44,785 nt of DNA, from NCBI GenBank assembly GCA_019115005.1, contig DXEK01000190.1, positions 1 to 44,785 on the forward strand, read 5' to 3'. Origin of the DNA: Candidatus Fusicatenibacter merdavium. Its GTDB lineage: Bacteria; Bacillota; Clostridia; Lachnospirales; Lachnospiraceae. The notes under the pieces were generated by a model. The model was not told the DNA's origin and made no database searches. It saw nothing but the letters and a program-made list of their open reading frames with translations. Shown here piece by piece: positions 18,365-27,791 of the stretch. Numbering within the stretch: position 1 is the stretch's first letter; every line of letters begins with the position of its first letter. The translations under genes and the position numbers were made by a program.

Positions 18365-18928
18365 ATTCGTGTACCTCTCTTTGCACTTTTTACACCTGTT
18401 CCGGCCGGCCGGACAGTTGCATTCTTTCTAACTATAGTATCATGACATAGGAAAAAATTCAAGAAATCAGCCTCATTGTTTCCTGCCACATTTGTTTCCA
18501 TATTTTTCCAATTTTTATATGCTAAATCTCTTTTTTACGTATCGTTTTCATGTTTTTTGTTTCATTAAGTGACTTCTTTTGCAAATTTTCTTGTTTCCAT
18601 TCGTTTTTCAGAATAATATTTGAAAAAATAAGAATTATATCATCATATAGTCTGTCCTTCCCGGCTTTTTCCTGATCCTTTTGTTCCAGGAGACCAGGAA
18701 AAAAGAAGATACATTTCATACATGTATGAAAAAGTATCCGCCTGAGTTCCTGAAAGCTATGAGAAAACAGCCTGACAGGGCGAATCCCGAACATTTTCGT
18801 AACAGTTCAGCTGGCTGAACGGTAACACATTTTCAGGATTTGAAAAGATGAAAAAGATCTTATTTGCCGTTACAGCAAAAACGTCTGTTACGATTTTGCA
18901 GCAACTTTACGGACCGGAGGACTGATTT

Positions 18929-19825
18929 ATGCACCAACCTTACATTTTCTATCGATTTGATGTTCAATCTCCTATTCAATTCAGAAAAACGGGAAAATGC
19001 GAAGCGGTTTCATCGGTTCAGATCCACAGTCCGCACAATGAAGAAGCTTATGAACTGATCATAGAAACAGAAGGAACTGTCTGTCTGCAGTTCATGAATT
19101 CCCGCTGCTGCGCCGTGCCCGGCGAATATCTACTGCTCCATCCTTCCCTTCCCAGACAGAGGATGACGCCTGGCAGCGTAAAAAATCTTCAGGAAAGCAA
19201 ATGCAGCTTCTACTGGATGCGGTTTTCCTGTTCTTCCCCCGCACTTTTTTCTGGAACTCTTGCCGAGAGCAGCAGGCAGAAAGCCGGCACGATCCCCCTT
19301 CCAATCCACGGCGCACTGATCCATCCTCAGAAAGCACTTCTGCTGATGCGGCAGCTTCAGGACTGCGTCCGGTCAGGATATGACGCCTGCTATCTGAACT
19401 ACATGGCGACACTGATCATCTGCGAGATTTCAAATCAGCACCGCTTTTTCCTCTCACGAGGAGAAAACGGTGCTGCAAACACGAAGAAACAACTGTACAA
19501 TGACATCATCGATTACGTGAATTATTTCATCAACGATGACCTGAAAGTCACCTCGATCGCCCGGCATTTCGGATATAATGACAAATACCTGTCCCGATAT
19601 TTCAAGAAAATGTCCGGCGTCAGTCTGAAACATTATATTCTCAGCCAGAAAATCGAGCGTGCCAATTTTCTTCTCACAGATACGAATCTCACAGTCAGTG
19701 ATATTTCAAACTCCCTTGGTTTTTCAGATTACCATAATTTTATCCGGGTCTACAAGTCCATGACGTCCATGACTCCTTCAGAGTACCGGAATCTCTACTC
19801 GCAGCGGATTTTGGAACATCACTGA
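18929..19825 (+). CDS. AraC-family transcriptional regulator
   Basis: N-terminal cupin-like domain; tandem HTH VTSIARHFGYNDKYLSRYFKKMSGVSLKHYI...VSDISNSLGFSDYHNFIRVYKSMTSMTPSEYR; ggaccggagg RBS. Confidence 0.92.
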   Translation: MHQPYIFYRFDVQSPIQFRKTGKCEAVSSVQIHSPHNEEAYELIIETEGTVCLQFMNSRCCAVPGEYLLLHPSLPRQRMTPGSVKNLQESKCSFYWMRFSCSSPALFSGTLAESSRQKAGTIPLPIHGALIHPQKALLLMRQLQDCVRSGYDACYLNYMATLIICEISNQHRFFLSRGENGAANTKKQLYNDIIDYVNYFINDDLKVTSIARHFGYNDKYLSRYFKKMSGVSLKHYILSQKIERANFLLTDTNLTVSDISNSLGFSDYHNFIRVYKSMTSMTPSEYRNLYSQRILEHH

Positions 19826-22173
19826 TCACCGTGCAGAAACCTCTCCCCGAATTCCACCGCAGGAACCGGCCGGCTGTAATAATACCCCTGGCCGTAATTA
19901 CAGCCGATCGACTGCAGGAATTTTTCGTCAGCCTCTGTCTCGACCCCTTCGGCAACCGTCCGGATCCCGATATCTTTTGCGATCTGGACCACGTTGCGCA
20001 TCATGGTCTTCTGCTTCGCTTCCCGGTTCGTCCCCATCGCCATCAGAAACTCCCGGTCCAGTTTCACCTCGTCAATCTCCAGGCCAGACAGAATATTCAG
20101 AGAAGAATAGCCGCTGCCGAAATCATCCATGGAAATCTGAAAACCTTTTTTCTTCAGCCGAAGGATCGTCTGGTTCAGTTCCTCCAGGTTCTCCGCCGCC
20201 AGTCCCTCCAGGATCTCCAGGACCAGATACTTTCTGGGAACTCTGTAGTGGTCTGTGATCTCACACAGCCGGTCGATGTAATCCTCCTGATAAAACAGAA
20301 GCTTCGACTGGTTGACGGCGATCGGGAAAATGGTGATTCCCTGATCCAGCCAGTTTCTCTGCATCTGACACGTCAGTTCCACCATATGCAGATCCAGCTG
20401 CGCGCAGAATCCATTCTTCTCAAACACCGGGATAAACCGGTCCGGATAAATCATGGAGCCGTCCTTCCGGATCCAGCGCACCAGAGCCTCCGCTCCGCAG
20501 ATCGTTCCGCCCTCCAGATCTTTTTTCGCCTGAAGATACAGATGAAACTCTCCGTTTTCCAACGCTTCCTGACGGCTGCTCTCGATCATCACGTTCATCT
20601 GTTTTTCCTCGTGCATCTTCTGATCATAAAAAGCAATCTCGCTCTCATGACCGTTCCGGATCATCTTCATCGCAAACTCCGAATGAGCTAGAAGTCTTTT
20701 TCCGAGTTCTTCCCTGTCCTGCGGCTCCTGTTCCACTGCAACGCCGCAATACAGGGTGATCGCATAATTCTTATGAAAATTCGCAGTCAGGCCGCTGATC
20801 TGCTCCATGATCCCATGCAGCCGCTCCCTGATCCGTTCTTCCTCCGTCTCGCCGAGCAGCAGATAGAACTGATCCGGCTTTTCCCGGCAGCATCGCTCCT
20901 CCTTCTTCAGCAGACGTTTCAACAGCGCCGCCGTTTCCACCAGGAGTTCATCCGCCTGGTCCTTTCCGAAAATATCATTGATATACTGAAAATGCCGGAA
21001 ATTCAGCGCCGCCACACAGTATCCGGTATCCTGAGCCAGCAGCCGCTCCGCCTCCCACTGGAATTTGCTCAGATTGTCCATGCCGGTAAGCTGATCCTGC
21101 TCCGCCAGTGACAGGATCTTCCGATTGTCTTTCTTCGTATTTCTATAGGTATAAATGATCGCCGTAATACAGGCCAGGAAGAGGATCGCAAAGGCGCCCA
21201 CGACCAGAACGATCATCGAATAGATCGGGCTGTGAATGTCTTTTCCATTGTCAATGTAGATCAGATTCCATCCATTGTCTCCCATAGAAGCGCAGTAAAG
21301 CGTATAGGAAGTCCCCTCCCAGCGGATCGTCTTTCTGAAGATCGCCTCCCGGTCAGCGTCCGACCGGTCCGGGAACTCCGCGGAAGCGATCATCCGCTCT
21401 CCGTCATCCAGAACCGTCTCGCCCTCCGACGAAGCGATCACCGTTCCGTCATTCTTCGTCCAGAAAATAGTGATCTTGTCTCCGGCAGTGGTGACGCTGT
21501 TGATGACGTTATAAAATTCATCCAGCCCCTGAATTCCAGTCAGTGCTCCCTTCACAACATCTCCCTGATACACCGGGATCGCATAAGTGACCACACGGGC
21601 GCCGTTTTCCTCATAGACCTGGGAGACGGCGTTCTCTCCGCTCCAGGCACTCCGGATCGCTTCCTGCGCCTCCGCTGGGCGGCTGCTGAACGCGTACGGT
21701 CTGTCGCTTCCCGGCAGATGGATCTCAAGTTCCTCTGTGCCGGCCGCATAATATCCTACTTTATAAAAAGAAAAATTGGGGGCCAGATCCCTGACCTGAT
21801 CCGCGATGACCATCTCCCGGGAGAGAAGGCCTTTCTCCATCAACGCCTCCAGGATCTGCAGCATTTCAAAATCCGTAGACATCTGCTCCTGAAACCGCAG
21901 CCGGTATTCGTTGACCAGAGAATCCACGTATGCCGTATAAGACCGCTCCTCCGCCTTCCGCACAGCCACCACAACAATGGTGGACGACACAAGGATCACA
22001 GCGCTGATCAACACAAGCACTGCCGTGTATTTTATGATCTTTGTTCTCAGATGTTCCTGTTCCATGTCTTTTCTCTGTTTTTCTCTCAATGATCTCTTTC
22101 CACCGGCCCTTTCCCTATGTCTTTGCGAATTCTGCGGTTTCGCTAAAGACATTCTATAGTATTCCCCCGGCAA
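19819..22173 (-). CDS. Membrane protein with extracellular Cache-like sensor, degenerate GGDEF and intact EAL domain
   Basis: Two TMs flanking a ~270-aa sensor; GGDEF position reads EKPDQF; EAL domain has EALVRW, VNQS, LEILE, MDDFGSGYSSL, VKLDREFL, VAEGVET. Confidence 0.88.
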   Translation of the reverse strand: MPGEYYRMSLAKPQNSQRHRERAGGKRSLREKQRKDMEQEHLRTKIIKYTAVLVLISAVILVSSTIVVVAVRKAEERSYTAYVDSLVNEYRLRFQEQMSTDFEMLQILEALMEKGLLSREMVIADQVRDLAPNFSFYKVGYYAAGTEELEIHLPGSDRPYAFSSRPAEAQEAIRSAWSGENAVSQVYEENGARVVTYAIPVYQGDVVKGALTGIQGLDEFYNVINSVTTAGDKITIFWTKNDGTVIASSEGETVLDDGERMIASAEFPDRSDADREAIFRKTIRWEGTSYTLYCASMGDNGWNLIYIDNGKDIHSPIYSMIVLVVGAFAILFLACITAIIYTYRNTKKDNRKILSLAEQDQLTGMDNLSKFQWEAERLLAQDTGYCVAALNFRHFQYINDIFGKDQADELLVETAALLKRLLKKEERCCREKPDQFYLLLGETEEERIRERLHGIMEQISGLTANFHKNYAITLYCGVAVEQEPQDREELGKRLLAHSEFAMKMIRNGHESEIAFYDQKMHEEKQMNVMIESSRQEALENGEFHLYLQAKKDLEGGTICGAEALVRWIRKDGSMIYPDRFIPVFEKNGFCAQLDLHMVELTCQMQRNWLDQGITIFPIAVNQSKLLFYQEDYIDRLCEITDHYRVPRKYLVLEILEGLAAENLEELNQTILRLKKKGFQISMDDFGSGYSSLNILSGLEIDEVKLDREFLMAMGTNREAKQKTMMRNVVQIAKDIGIRTVAEGVETEADEKFLQSIGCNYGQGYYYSRPVPAVEFGERFLHGDQ

Positions 22174-22218
22174 TGTCCACGCGTTTTGCCCATTTTCTTA
22201 TATATGGAAAATCGGGTT

Positions 22219-22260
22219 CCGGCATCCGGCCATTGAGAATCGCTTCGCGATGGACTGGAC
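22219..22260 (+). repeat. Dispersed ~105-nt repeat, copy 3 (partial, 5' portion only)
   Basis: ccggcatccggccattgagaatcgcttcgcgatggactggac. Confidence 0.75.
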
Positions 22261-22284
22261 AAGGAAGAAAAGGAAGTCTATAAT
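22256..22284 (+). promoter_or_regulatory. Candidate promoter of the LCP gene
   Basis: TGGACA (22256-22261), 17-nt spacer, TATAAT (22279-22284). Confidence 0.6.
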
Positions 22285-22296
22285 AAAGGCACGGAA

Positions 22297-22326
22297 CTTT
22301 CCGGAGAGAAGAACGTCTCCGGAAAG
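22297..22326 (+). promoter_or_regulatory. 5'-leader hairpin upstream of the LCP gene
   Basis: CTTTCCGGAGA-gaagaacg-TCTCCGGAAAG, 11-bp perfect stem. Confidence 0.65.
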
Positions 22327-22369
22327 CGCTGAACAAGCTACTGCAACATAAGAGAAAGGATTATTAACA

Positions 22370-23860
22370 ATGAGTCATTCCAGATCAAAAAAATCGAGAA
22401 AGAAAAATCCGGTTCCCGGTATTGTCCTCTCACTGCTGCTTCTGGTGGCCGCGGGCATTTTCCTCTGTCTGCTGTATCTGACACATATGCTTACGAACAC
22501 CTATCTGTTTGTGGCAGCGGGAGCATGTCTGATCGCTGTTCTGATCACCTTTTACCTCACCAGGAATTTCCGCAAGCGGATCCCCTTCGTCTTCGGAAGT
22601 CTGTGGTTCCTGCTCTGCATCGGAATCTTTTCCGTCGGAAGCATTTATCTGTACCGGACGCAGGCAGCGCTGCAGGCCATCGCAGGTACAGAGACGGAAA
22701 TCTCCAATGTCTCCGTCTATGTGCGGATAGATGATCCGGCACAAACACTGTCAGACGCGTCCGGCTATTCCTTCGGTATTCTCAGCACGCTTGACCGGGA
22801 AAACACCGATACAGTCGTGTCCAGGATCAACGAACAGCTGGGCGTCACCATCCAGACCGCCGAATTCGACGGACTGACACAGCTTGCCGACGGACTCCGG
22901 AACCATCAGGTAGACGCGCTGATCCTCAACGACGCTTACCTGGATCTGTACGAGGAGTTTGACGGATACACGGAATTCCCGTCACAGATTCGCGCGCTGA
23001 GCACAGAAAGCATCGAAACCGCAGTCCAGAATAATGAACTGACGTCCACGACGGTACAGGACCTGAACGATAACCCAGTCCTCAATATTTACATCAGCGG
23101 AAGCGATACGAGAGAATCCACTCTGCCGTCCCGCAGCCGCAGCGACGTCAACATTCTGGCAAGCATCAATACCCAGACCCATCAGGTACTCCTGATCTCC
23201 ACTCCGCGTGACTATTACGTGCCGCTGTCCATCTCCAACGGAGTTCCGGACAAGCTGACCCACGCCGGGATCTACGGAGTACAGGTCAGCATGGATACCC
23301 TGTCCATGCTCTACGAAGTTCCGATCGACTACTATTTCCGCGTAAACTTCAACGGTTTCGTGGACATCATCGATGCCCTCGGCGGAATCGACGTTTATTC
23401 CGACTACACCTTTGACAGTGGTAACGTCTCTGGCTATCACTTTAACGAAGGATGGAATTCCGTGAACGGCGAAGAGGCGCTTACCTTCTGCCGGGAACGT
23501 TACGCCTTCGCTTCCGGTGACAGACAGCGAGGAAAAAATCAGATGGCCGTGATCCAGGGTGTATTGAACAAAGCCACCAGTCCCGCGATCCTGTCCAACT
23601 ACACCTCCGTACTGGACAGCGCGGCAGGATGTATGGAGACAAACGTTCCCTACGATACCATCGCTGAGATCGTCCGCGATCAGCTTGCGGGCGGCGGCAG
23701 CTGGAACGTCGTCAGCTACAGCGTGGACGGTACCGGAGACAGCCAGGTGCCATACTCCATGAGTTCCTCCGTCTACGTCATGATCCCGGACACCTCCACC
23801 GTGGACCAGGCAAAATCCCTGCTGGCTCAGGTGGCGGCGGGCGAGACACTGCAGCAGTAA
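22370..23860 (+). CDS. LytR-CpsA-Psr (LCP) family protein
   Basis: TM helices at the N-terminus; LLISTPRDYYVPLS, KLTHAGIYG, NFNGFVDIIDALGGIDVYSDYTF, FCRERYAFASGDRQRGKNQMAVIQG. Confidence 0.93.
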   Translation: MSHSRSKKSRKKNPVPGIVLSLLLLVAAGIFLCLLYLTHMLTNTYLFVAAGACLIAVLITFYLTRNFRKRIPFVFGSLWFLLCIGIFSVGSIYLYRTQAALQAIAGTETEISNVSVYVRIDDPAQTLSDASGYSFGILSTLDRENTDTVVSRINEQLGVTIQTAEFDGLTQLADGLRNHQVDALILNDAYLDLYEEFDGYTEFPSQIRALSTESIETAVQNNELTSTTVQDLNDNPVLNIYISGSDTRESTLPSRSRSDVNILASINTQTHQVLLISTPRDYYVPLSISNGVPDKLTHAGIYGVQVSMDTLSMLYEVPIDYYFRVNFNGFVDIIDALGGIDVYSDYTFDSGNVSGYHFNEGWNSVNGEEALTFCRERYAFASGDRQRGKNQMAVIQGVLNKATSPAILSNYTSVLDSAAGCMETNVPYDTIAEIVRDQLAGGGSWNVVSYSVDGTGDSQVPYSMSSSVYVMIPDTSTVDQAKSLLAQVAAGETLQQ

Positions 23861-23923
23861 AACAAGAAAACATCCGGCCGCATTCTTCCGCTCCGGCGGA
23901 AGATGCGCTCCGGCCGGCTGACA

Positions 23924-23971
23924 AAAAGCCTCCGGATTTCCACAGTGTTCTGTGAAAATCCGGAGGCTTTT
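23924..23971. terminator. Rho-independent terminator (bidirectional appearance) after the LCP gene
   Basis: AAAAGCCTCCGGATTTcCACAG-tgtt-CTGTGaAAATCCGGAGGCTTTT. Confidence 0.85.
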
Positions 23972-23972
23972 C

Positions 23973-24073
23973 GTTACAGTTCAGCCCGGTCTGCGCATTT
24001 CCTGCGCAGACTGTATGAAAACATAGTGTCTGTGGGTATCCAGCCCATCGCGAAGCGATTTTCAATGGCTGGA
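23973..24073 (-). repeat. Dispersed ~105-nt structured repeat, copy 2
   Basis: Reverse complement tccagccattgaaaatcgcttcgcgatgggctggatacccacagacactatgttttcatacagtctgcgcaggaaatgcgcagaccgggctgaactgtaac matches 5489-5595. Confidence 0.85.
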
Positions 24074-24079
24074 ATTTTT

Positions 24080-24949
24080 TTACACATCGATCTCTTTCAG
24101 ATATCTCTCCAGCGCATCCTGCCAGGACGGAAGACGCTCAAAGCCATTCTCCGTCAGCTTCTCTTTGCTCATTCGGCTGTTGGAAGGCCGTTTCGCCTTC
24201 GCCGGATACTTGCTGCTGTCCACCGGCGTCACATGCACTTTCTCATAGACTGGATTGATCTTCGCTGCCTGGCGGAAAATCTCGCAGGCGAATTCGTACC
24301 AGGAGCAGAGTCCCTCGTTGGTCGCGTGGTATCTGCCGTACTTGTCCGTCTCCACCATATCCACCAGCAATCTCGCCAGGTCGTACGTATACGTCGGGGA
24401 ACCGATCTGGTCGTCCACAACTGTAAGTTCCTCGTGGGTCTTTCCAAGGTTCAGCATCGTCTTGATGAAATTCTTTCCGTTTACGCCGAATACCCAGGCG
24501 ATGCGGACAATGTAGTATTTCGTCAGATATTTCTCAACGGCAAGCTCGCCCTCATATTTTGTCTGGCCGTACACGTTCAGCGGATGACGCTCATCGTCCG
24601 GCTCCCACGGGCGCGTGCCCTGGCCGTCAAACACGTAATCTGTGCTGATATAGATCATCTTCAGGTCAAGCTCCGCGCAAACCTTCGCGATATTTTCCGT
24701 ACCGTTGGCATTGACCTGACGCACCTTGTCAATCTTGTCCTCGTCTTCCGCCAGATCCACGGCCGTCCACGCTGCGCAGTGGATCACTGCTTCCACATCG
24801 GACGCCCTGATCACACGTTCCACGGAAGCGGCGTCGGTGATATCCATCTCCTCGATGTCCACGCCGATCCCCGTGTGATTCCGCTTTGCAAGTTCATTCA
24901 TCACATCGTGGCCAAGCTGTCCCTTGACCCCTGTCACCAATACTCTCAT
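24080..24949 (-). CDS. rfbD: dTDP-4-dehydrorhamnose reductase
   Basis: MRVLVTGVKGQLGHDVMNELAKR, YISTDYVFDGQG, YGQTKYEGELAV, IVRIAWVFG. Start trimmed from the track ORF (24964). Confidence 0.93.
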   Translation of the reverse strand: MRVLVTGVKGQLGHDVMNELAKRNHTGIGVDIEEMDITDAASVERVIRASDVEAVIHCAAWTAVDLAEDEDKIDKVRQVNANGTENIAKVCAELDLKMIYISTDYVFDGQGTRPWEPDDERHPLNVYGQTKYEGELAVEKYLTKYYIVRIAWVFGVNGKNFIKTMLNLGKTHEELTVVDDQIGSPTYTYDLARLLVDMVETDKYGRYHATNEGLCSWYEFACEIFRQAAKINPVYEKVHVTPVDSSKYPAKAKRPSNSRMSKEKLTENGFERLPSWQDALERYLKEIDV

Positions 24950-25016
24950 CTCATTACTCTCCATTTCGATGTATCACGGCTCGCAGCGATTCCTCTGGCC
25001 GAACCGCTGCCACGGC

Positions 25017-25904
25017 TCAATACAGTTTCTCCAGATACTTCCCATTGAGCACATCCATCAGATAACTGCCATACTGATTCTTTTTCAGCGGCTGAATATC
25101 CTCCAGCAGCTGTTCCTTGCTGATCCAGCCGTTCAGATAGGCGATCTCCTCCAGACATGCGATTTTGCGGTGCTGATGCGTCTCCATGGTCTTGACGAAA
25201 TTCGTCGCCTCGACCAGAGACTCGTGAGTCCCCGTGTCCAGCCAGGTAAAGCCCTGTCCCAGAAGCTCCACATTCAACTCACCCGCCTCCAGATAAATCC
25301 TGTTCAGGTCGGTGATCTCCAACTCGCCTCTCGCGGACGGTTTCAACTCCTTCGCATACTGAACCACCCGGTTGTCATAAAAATACAGACCGGTGACACA
25401 GTAATTGCTCTTCGGGTGCTCCGGTTTCTCCTCGATGGAGACCGCCTTGCCCTCAGCGTCAAACTCCACGATTCCGAACCGCTCCGGATCATCCACATAA
25501 TATCCGAAGACCGTCGCGCCCTTCTCTCTGGACGCTGCACTCTTCAGGCGTTTGTTCAGGCCGTGGCCCGCAAAGATATTGTCGCCAAGGACCATCGCCA
25601 CAGAATCATCGCCGATAAACTCCTCGCCGATGATAAACGCCTGCGCCAGTCCGTCCGGCGACGGCTGCACGGCATAAGAAAGCGAAATACCGAACTGATG
25701 TCCATCTTTCAGCAACGCTTCAAACCGCGGCGTGTCATCCGGTGTAGAGATGATCAGGATATCGCGGATCCCCGCGTTCATCAGCACAGAGAGCGGATAA
25801 TAGATCATCGGTTTGTCATAGATCGGTAGCAGCTGCTTGGACGTTACCATCGTCAGCGGGTAAAGACGCGTACCGGAACCTCCGGCAAGAATAATTCCCT
25901 TCAT
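25017..25904 (-). CDS. rfbA: Glucose-1-phosphate thymidylyltransferase
   Basis: [73 protein letters not shown]. Confidence 0.96.
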   Translation of the reverse strand: MKGIILAGGSGTRLYPLTMVTSKQLLPIYDKPMIYYPLSVLMNAGIRDILIISTPDDTPRFEALLKDGHQFGISLSYAVQPSPDGLAQAFIIGEEFIGDDSVAMVLGDNIFAGHGLNKRLKSAASREKGATVFGYYVDDPERFGIVEFDAEGKAVSIEEKPEHPKSNYCVTGLYFYDNRVVQYAKELKPSARGELEITDLNRIYLEAGELNVELLGQGFTWLDTGTHESLVEATNFVKTMETHQHRKIACLEEIAYLNGWISKEQLLEDIQPLKKNQYGSYLMDVLNGKYLEKLY

Positions 25905-26126
25905 ATTCCTGTTTCTCCTTTTGTTCTGTTCAGACCACTGCTGTCAGTTCCCGAAACGTGTCACACACTCCGCGCGGTGAGAAAAGTATTCCCGGAACGA
26001 TCCAGCAGTCCTGTCACATTTCTTTTTGTACATGTTACATACATTATAAAAGATGACGTAACGTCACTTTCAAGTACTTTCTTTCTTTTTACGGATAATT
26101 CCGTAACTGTTCAGCGGACCGGACAG

Positions 26127-27308
26127 TTACACGATTCCCACAAATACACCGGCCTCTTTCGTAATGGAAAACACCCGGGAAGTCTTCTGCTCCACATAGT
26201 TCCGAAAATCCTTAAAACGCTCCAGCAGATACTGATTCTGATTCCCGTGGCAGGACAGCACATATTCCACCAGCGGCTCTGGCCGGTCCACCAGCAGCCG
26301 GTCCTCATAGAGCCGCATTTCCACCTCGCGAAAATACGGTTCCAGATACGTTCTCCCGTTCTCCAGCCCGAACTTTTCATACAGCTTATCCGCCGACAGC
26401 GTCACCCTGCTGTCGAATCCCTGTACCAGTTCGCTGATCTCCTTCATATGTCTGCTGCTGTAAGTGCTGCACACGAACACTCCGCTCTCCCGCAGCACCC
26501 TGCGCACTTCCCGGCAAACCTGAGAAATATCGTCACAGTAAAACAACATATGATTAGCGATGACCAAATCAAAAGAGTCCTCCGGAAACGGGATCTTGTG
26601 GGCATCCACTATTTCAAAGCGGAATCTTCCGTCGTCCCCGCCGATCTCCCTCCTGGCGTCCCGGAGCATTCCCTCGGAAATATCCGAGATGACGATCTCG
26701 ATGTCTTCCGGGATCCTGTCTCTGTTTTCTGTCCAGAGATTTCCATTTCCGCTCCCCAGTTCCAGCACCTTCATACCGTCGTGCAGTCCGCACTGCTCCA
26801 TGACCCATGGGAACCACCCCTGCGGATTCTGGGAATACAGGCTATGCAGGCGGATCCTGGCGGAAATATTGCTCGCATTCTGGTACTGGCTTTTCAGACT
26901 CTTCTCCATCCCTGTCAGACGGATCAACTCCAGCATCTGGCTCCAGTCGATCTCGTGCTCATTCTCAAGAGCCGCCGCCGTGTCCTGCACCGCGTGCTCC
27001 ATCAGCTGCAGCTGCTCGATCTTATCCTGGATCAGTTTCTGCTGCAGTTTCAGGGAATTCAGCATATAATGCCAGTCCATATCATTGATCGTCATCTCAC
27101 GGATATCATCCAGAGAGAACCCAAGATATTTCAACAGGAGGATCTGCTGCAGCCGGGCGAAGTCGGAGTCCGTATAATACCGGATCCCGGACTCGCTGAC
27201 CCGGGACGGCTTTAAAATATTCTTCTTATCATAAAACCGGATTGTTCTCACCGACACATTCGCCATACCGGCAAACTCCCCGGAAGTATAATACCCGTCC
27301 TTTGGCAT
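26127..27308 (-). CDS. MerR-family HTH regulator fused to class I SAM-dependent methyltransferase
   Basis: N-term YYTSGEFAGMANVSVRTIRFYDKKNILKPSRVSESGIRYYTDSDFARLQQILLLKYLGFSLDDI; C-term VLELGSGNGNLW, DSFDLVIANHMLFYCDDI. Confidence 0.9.
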   Translation of the reverse strand: MPKDGYYTSGEFAGMANVSVRTIRFYDKKNILKPSRVSESGIRYYTDSDFARLQQILLLKYLGFSLDDIREMTINDMDWHYMLNSLKLQQKLIQDKIEQLQLMEHAVQDTAAALENEHEIDWSQMLELIRLTGMEKSLKSQYQNASNISARIRLHSLYSQNPQGWFPWVMEQCGLHDGMKVLELGSGNGNLWTENRDRIPEDIEIVISDISEGMLRDARREIGGDDGRFRFEIVDAHKIPFPEDSFDLVIANHMLFYCDDISQVCREVRRVLRESGVFVCSTYSSRHMKEISELVQGFDSRVTLSADKLYEKFGLENGRTYLEPYFREVEMRLYEDRLLVDRPEPLVEYVLSCHGNQNQYLLERFKDFRNYVEQKTSRVFSITKEAGVFVGIV

Positions 27309-27351
27309 TCCTATCCTCCTTCCGCCTCTCCCGGCTCATCCGCCGACATGG

Positions 27352-27717
27352 TCATTCATCCTCGTGATATCCGGCATCGAGATCTTCCTGATAGAACATT
27401 CTCTTGGCCTGACGTTGCTCTTCGATCTTCTGGGAAAGCAGCTCACGCACTTCTCTTGCGTTTTTCACGCTCTCAATATCAAAGTCCTTCTTCGTCGCGT
27501 CGGAACTGCAGCAGTGGATGGTTCCCACGCCGAAGATCCGCTGTATGAAACTCTGGTCAAACGTAAGGTCCATGATCCGGTAAAGACGTACCTCATCCTC
27601 TCTCACATGGAGAAATCCCGTCCGGATAAACAGCCGCTCTTCTTCCAGCTCATACACGGTAAAGGACAGCGGAAGCCCGAAAATCGTCCGTTTCCTGTCG
27701 CGCCATAAAAGATCCAT
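27352..27717 (-). CDS. PH domain-containing protein (bPH2/YdbT-like)
   Basis: TVYELEEERLFIRTGFLHVREDEVRLYRIMDLTFDQSFIQRIFGVGTIHCCSSDATKKDFDIESVKNAREVRELL. Confidence 0.8.
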   Translation of the reverse strand: MDLLWRDRKRTIFGLPLSFTVYELEEERLFIRTGFLHVREDEVRLYRIMDLTFDQSFIQRIFGVGTIHCCSSDATKKDFDIESVKNAREVRELLSQKIEEQRQAKRMFYQEDLDAGYHEDE

Positions 27718-27791
27718 CTTTTCCTCCCTTCTTTTTCCGGCAGCCGTTCATCCATCCGAACCGCTGCCATTTCCTGCCGCTTTCTTTTTTC

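Noticed and set aside
18522-18794. 90-aa minus ORF in the AT-rich spacer upstream of araC
   Set aside because: No RBS or recognizable domain; composition typical of AT-rich intergenic DNA.
24080-25904. Complete dTDP-rhamnose operon
   Set aside because: Only rfbD and rfbA are present; rfbB and rfbC are not in this window.
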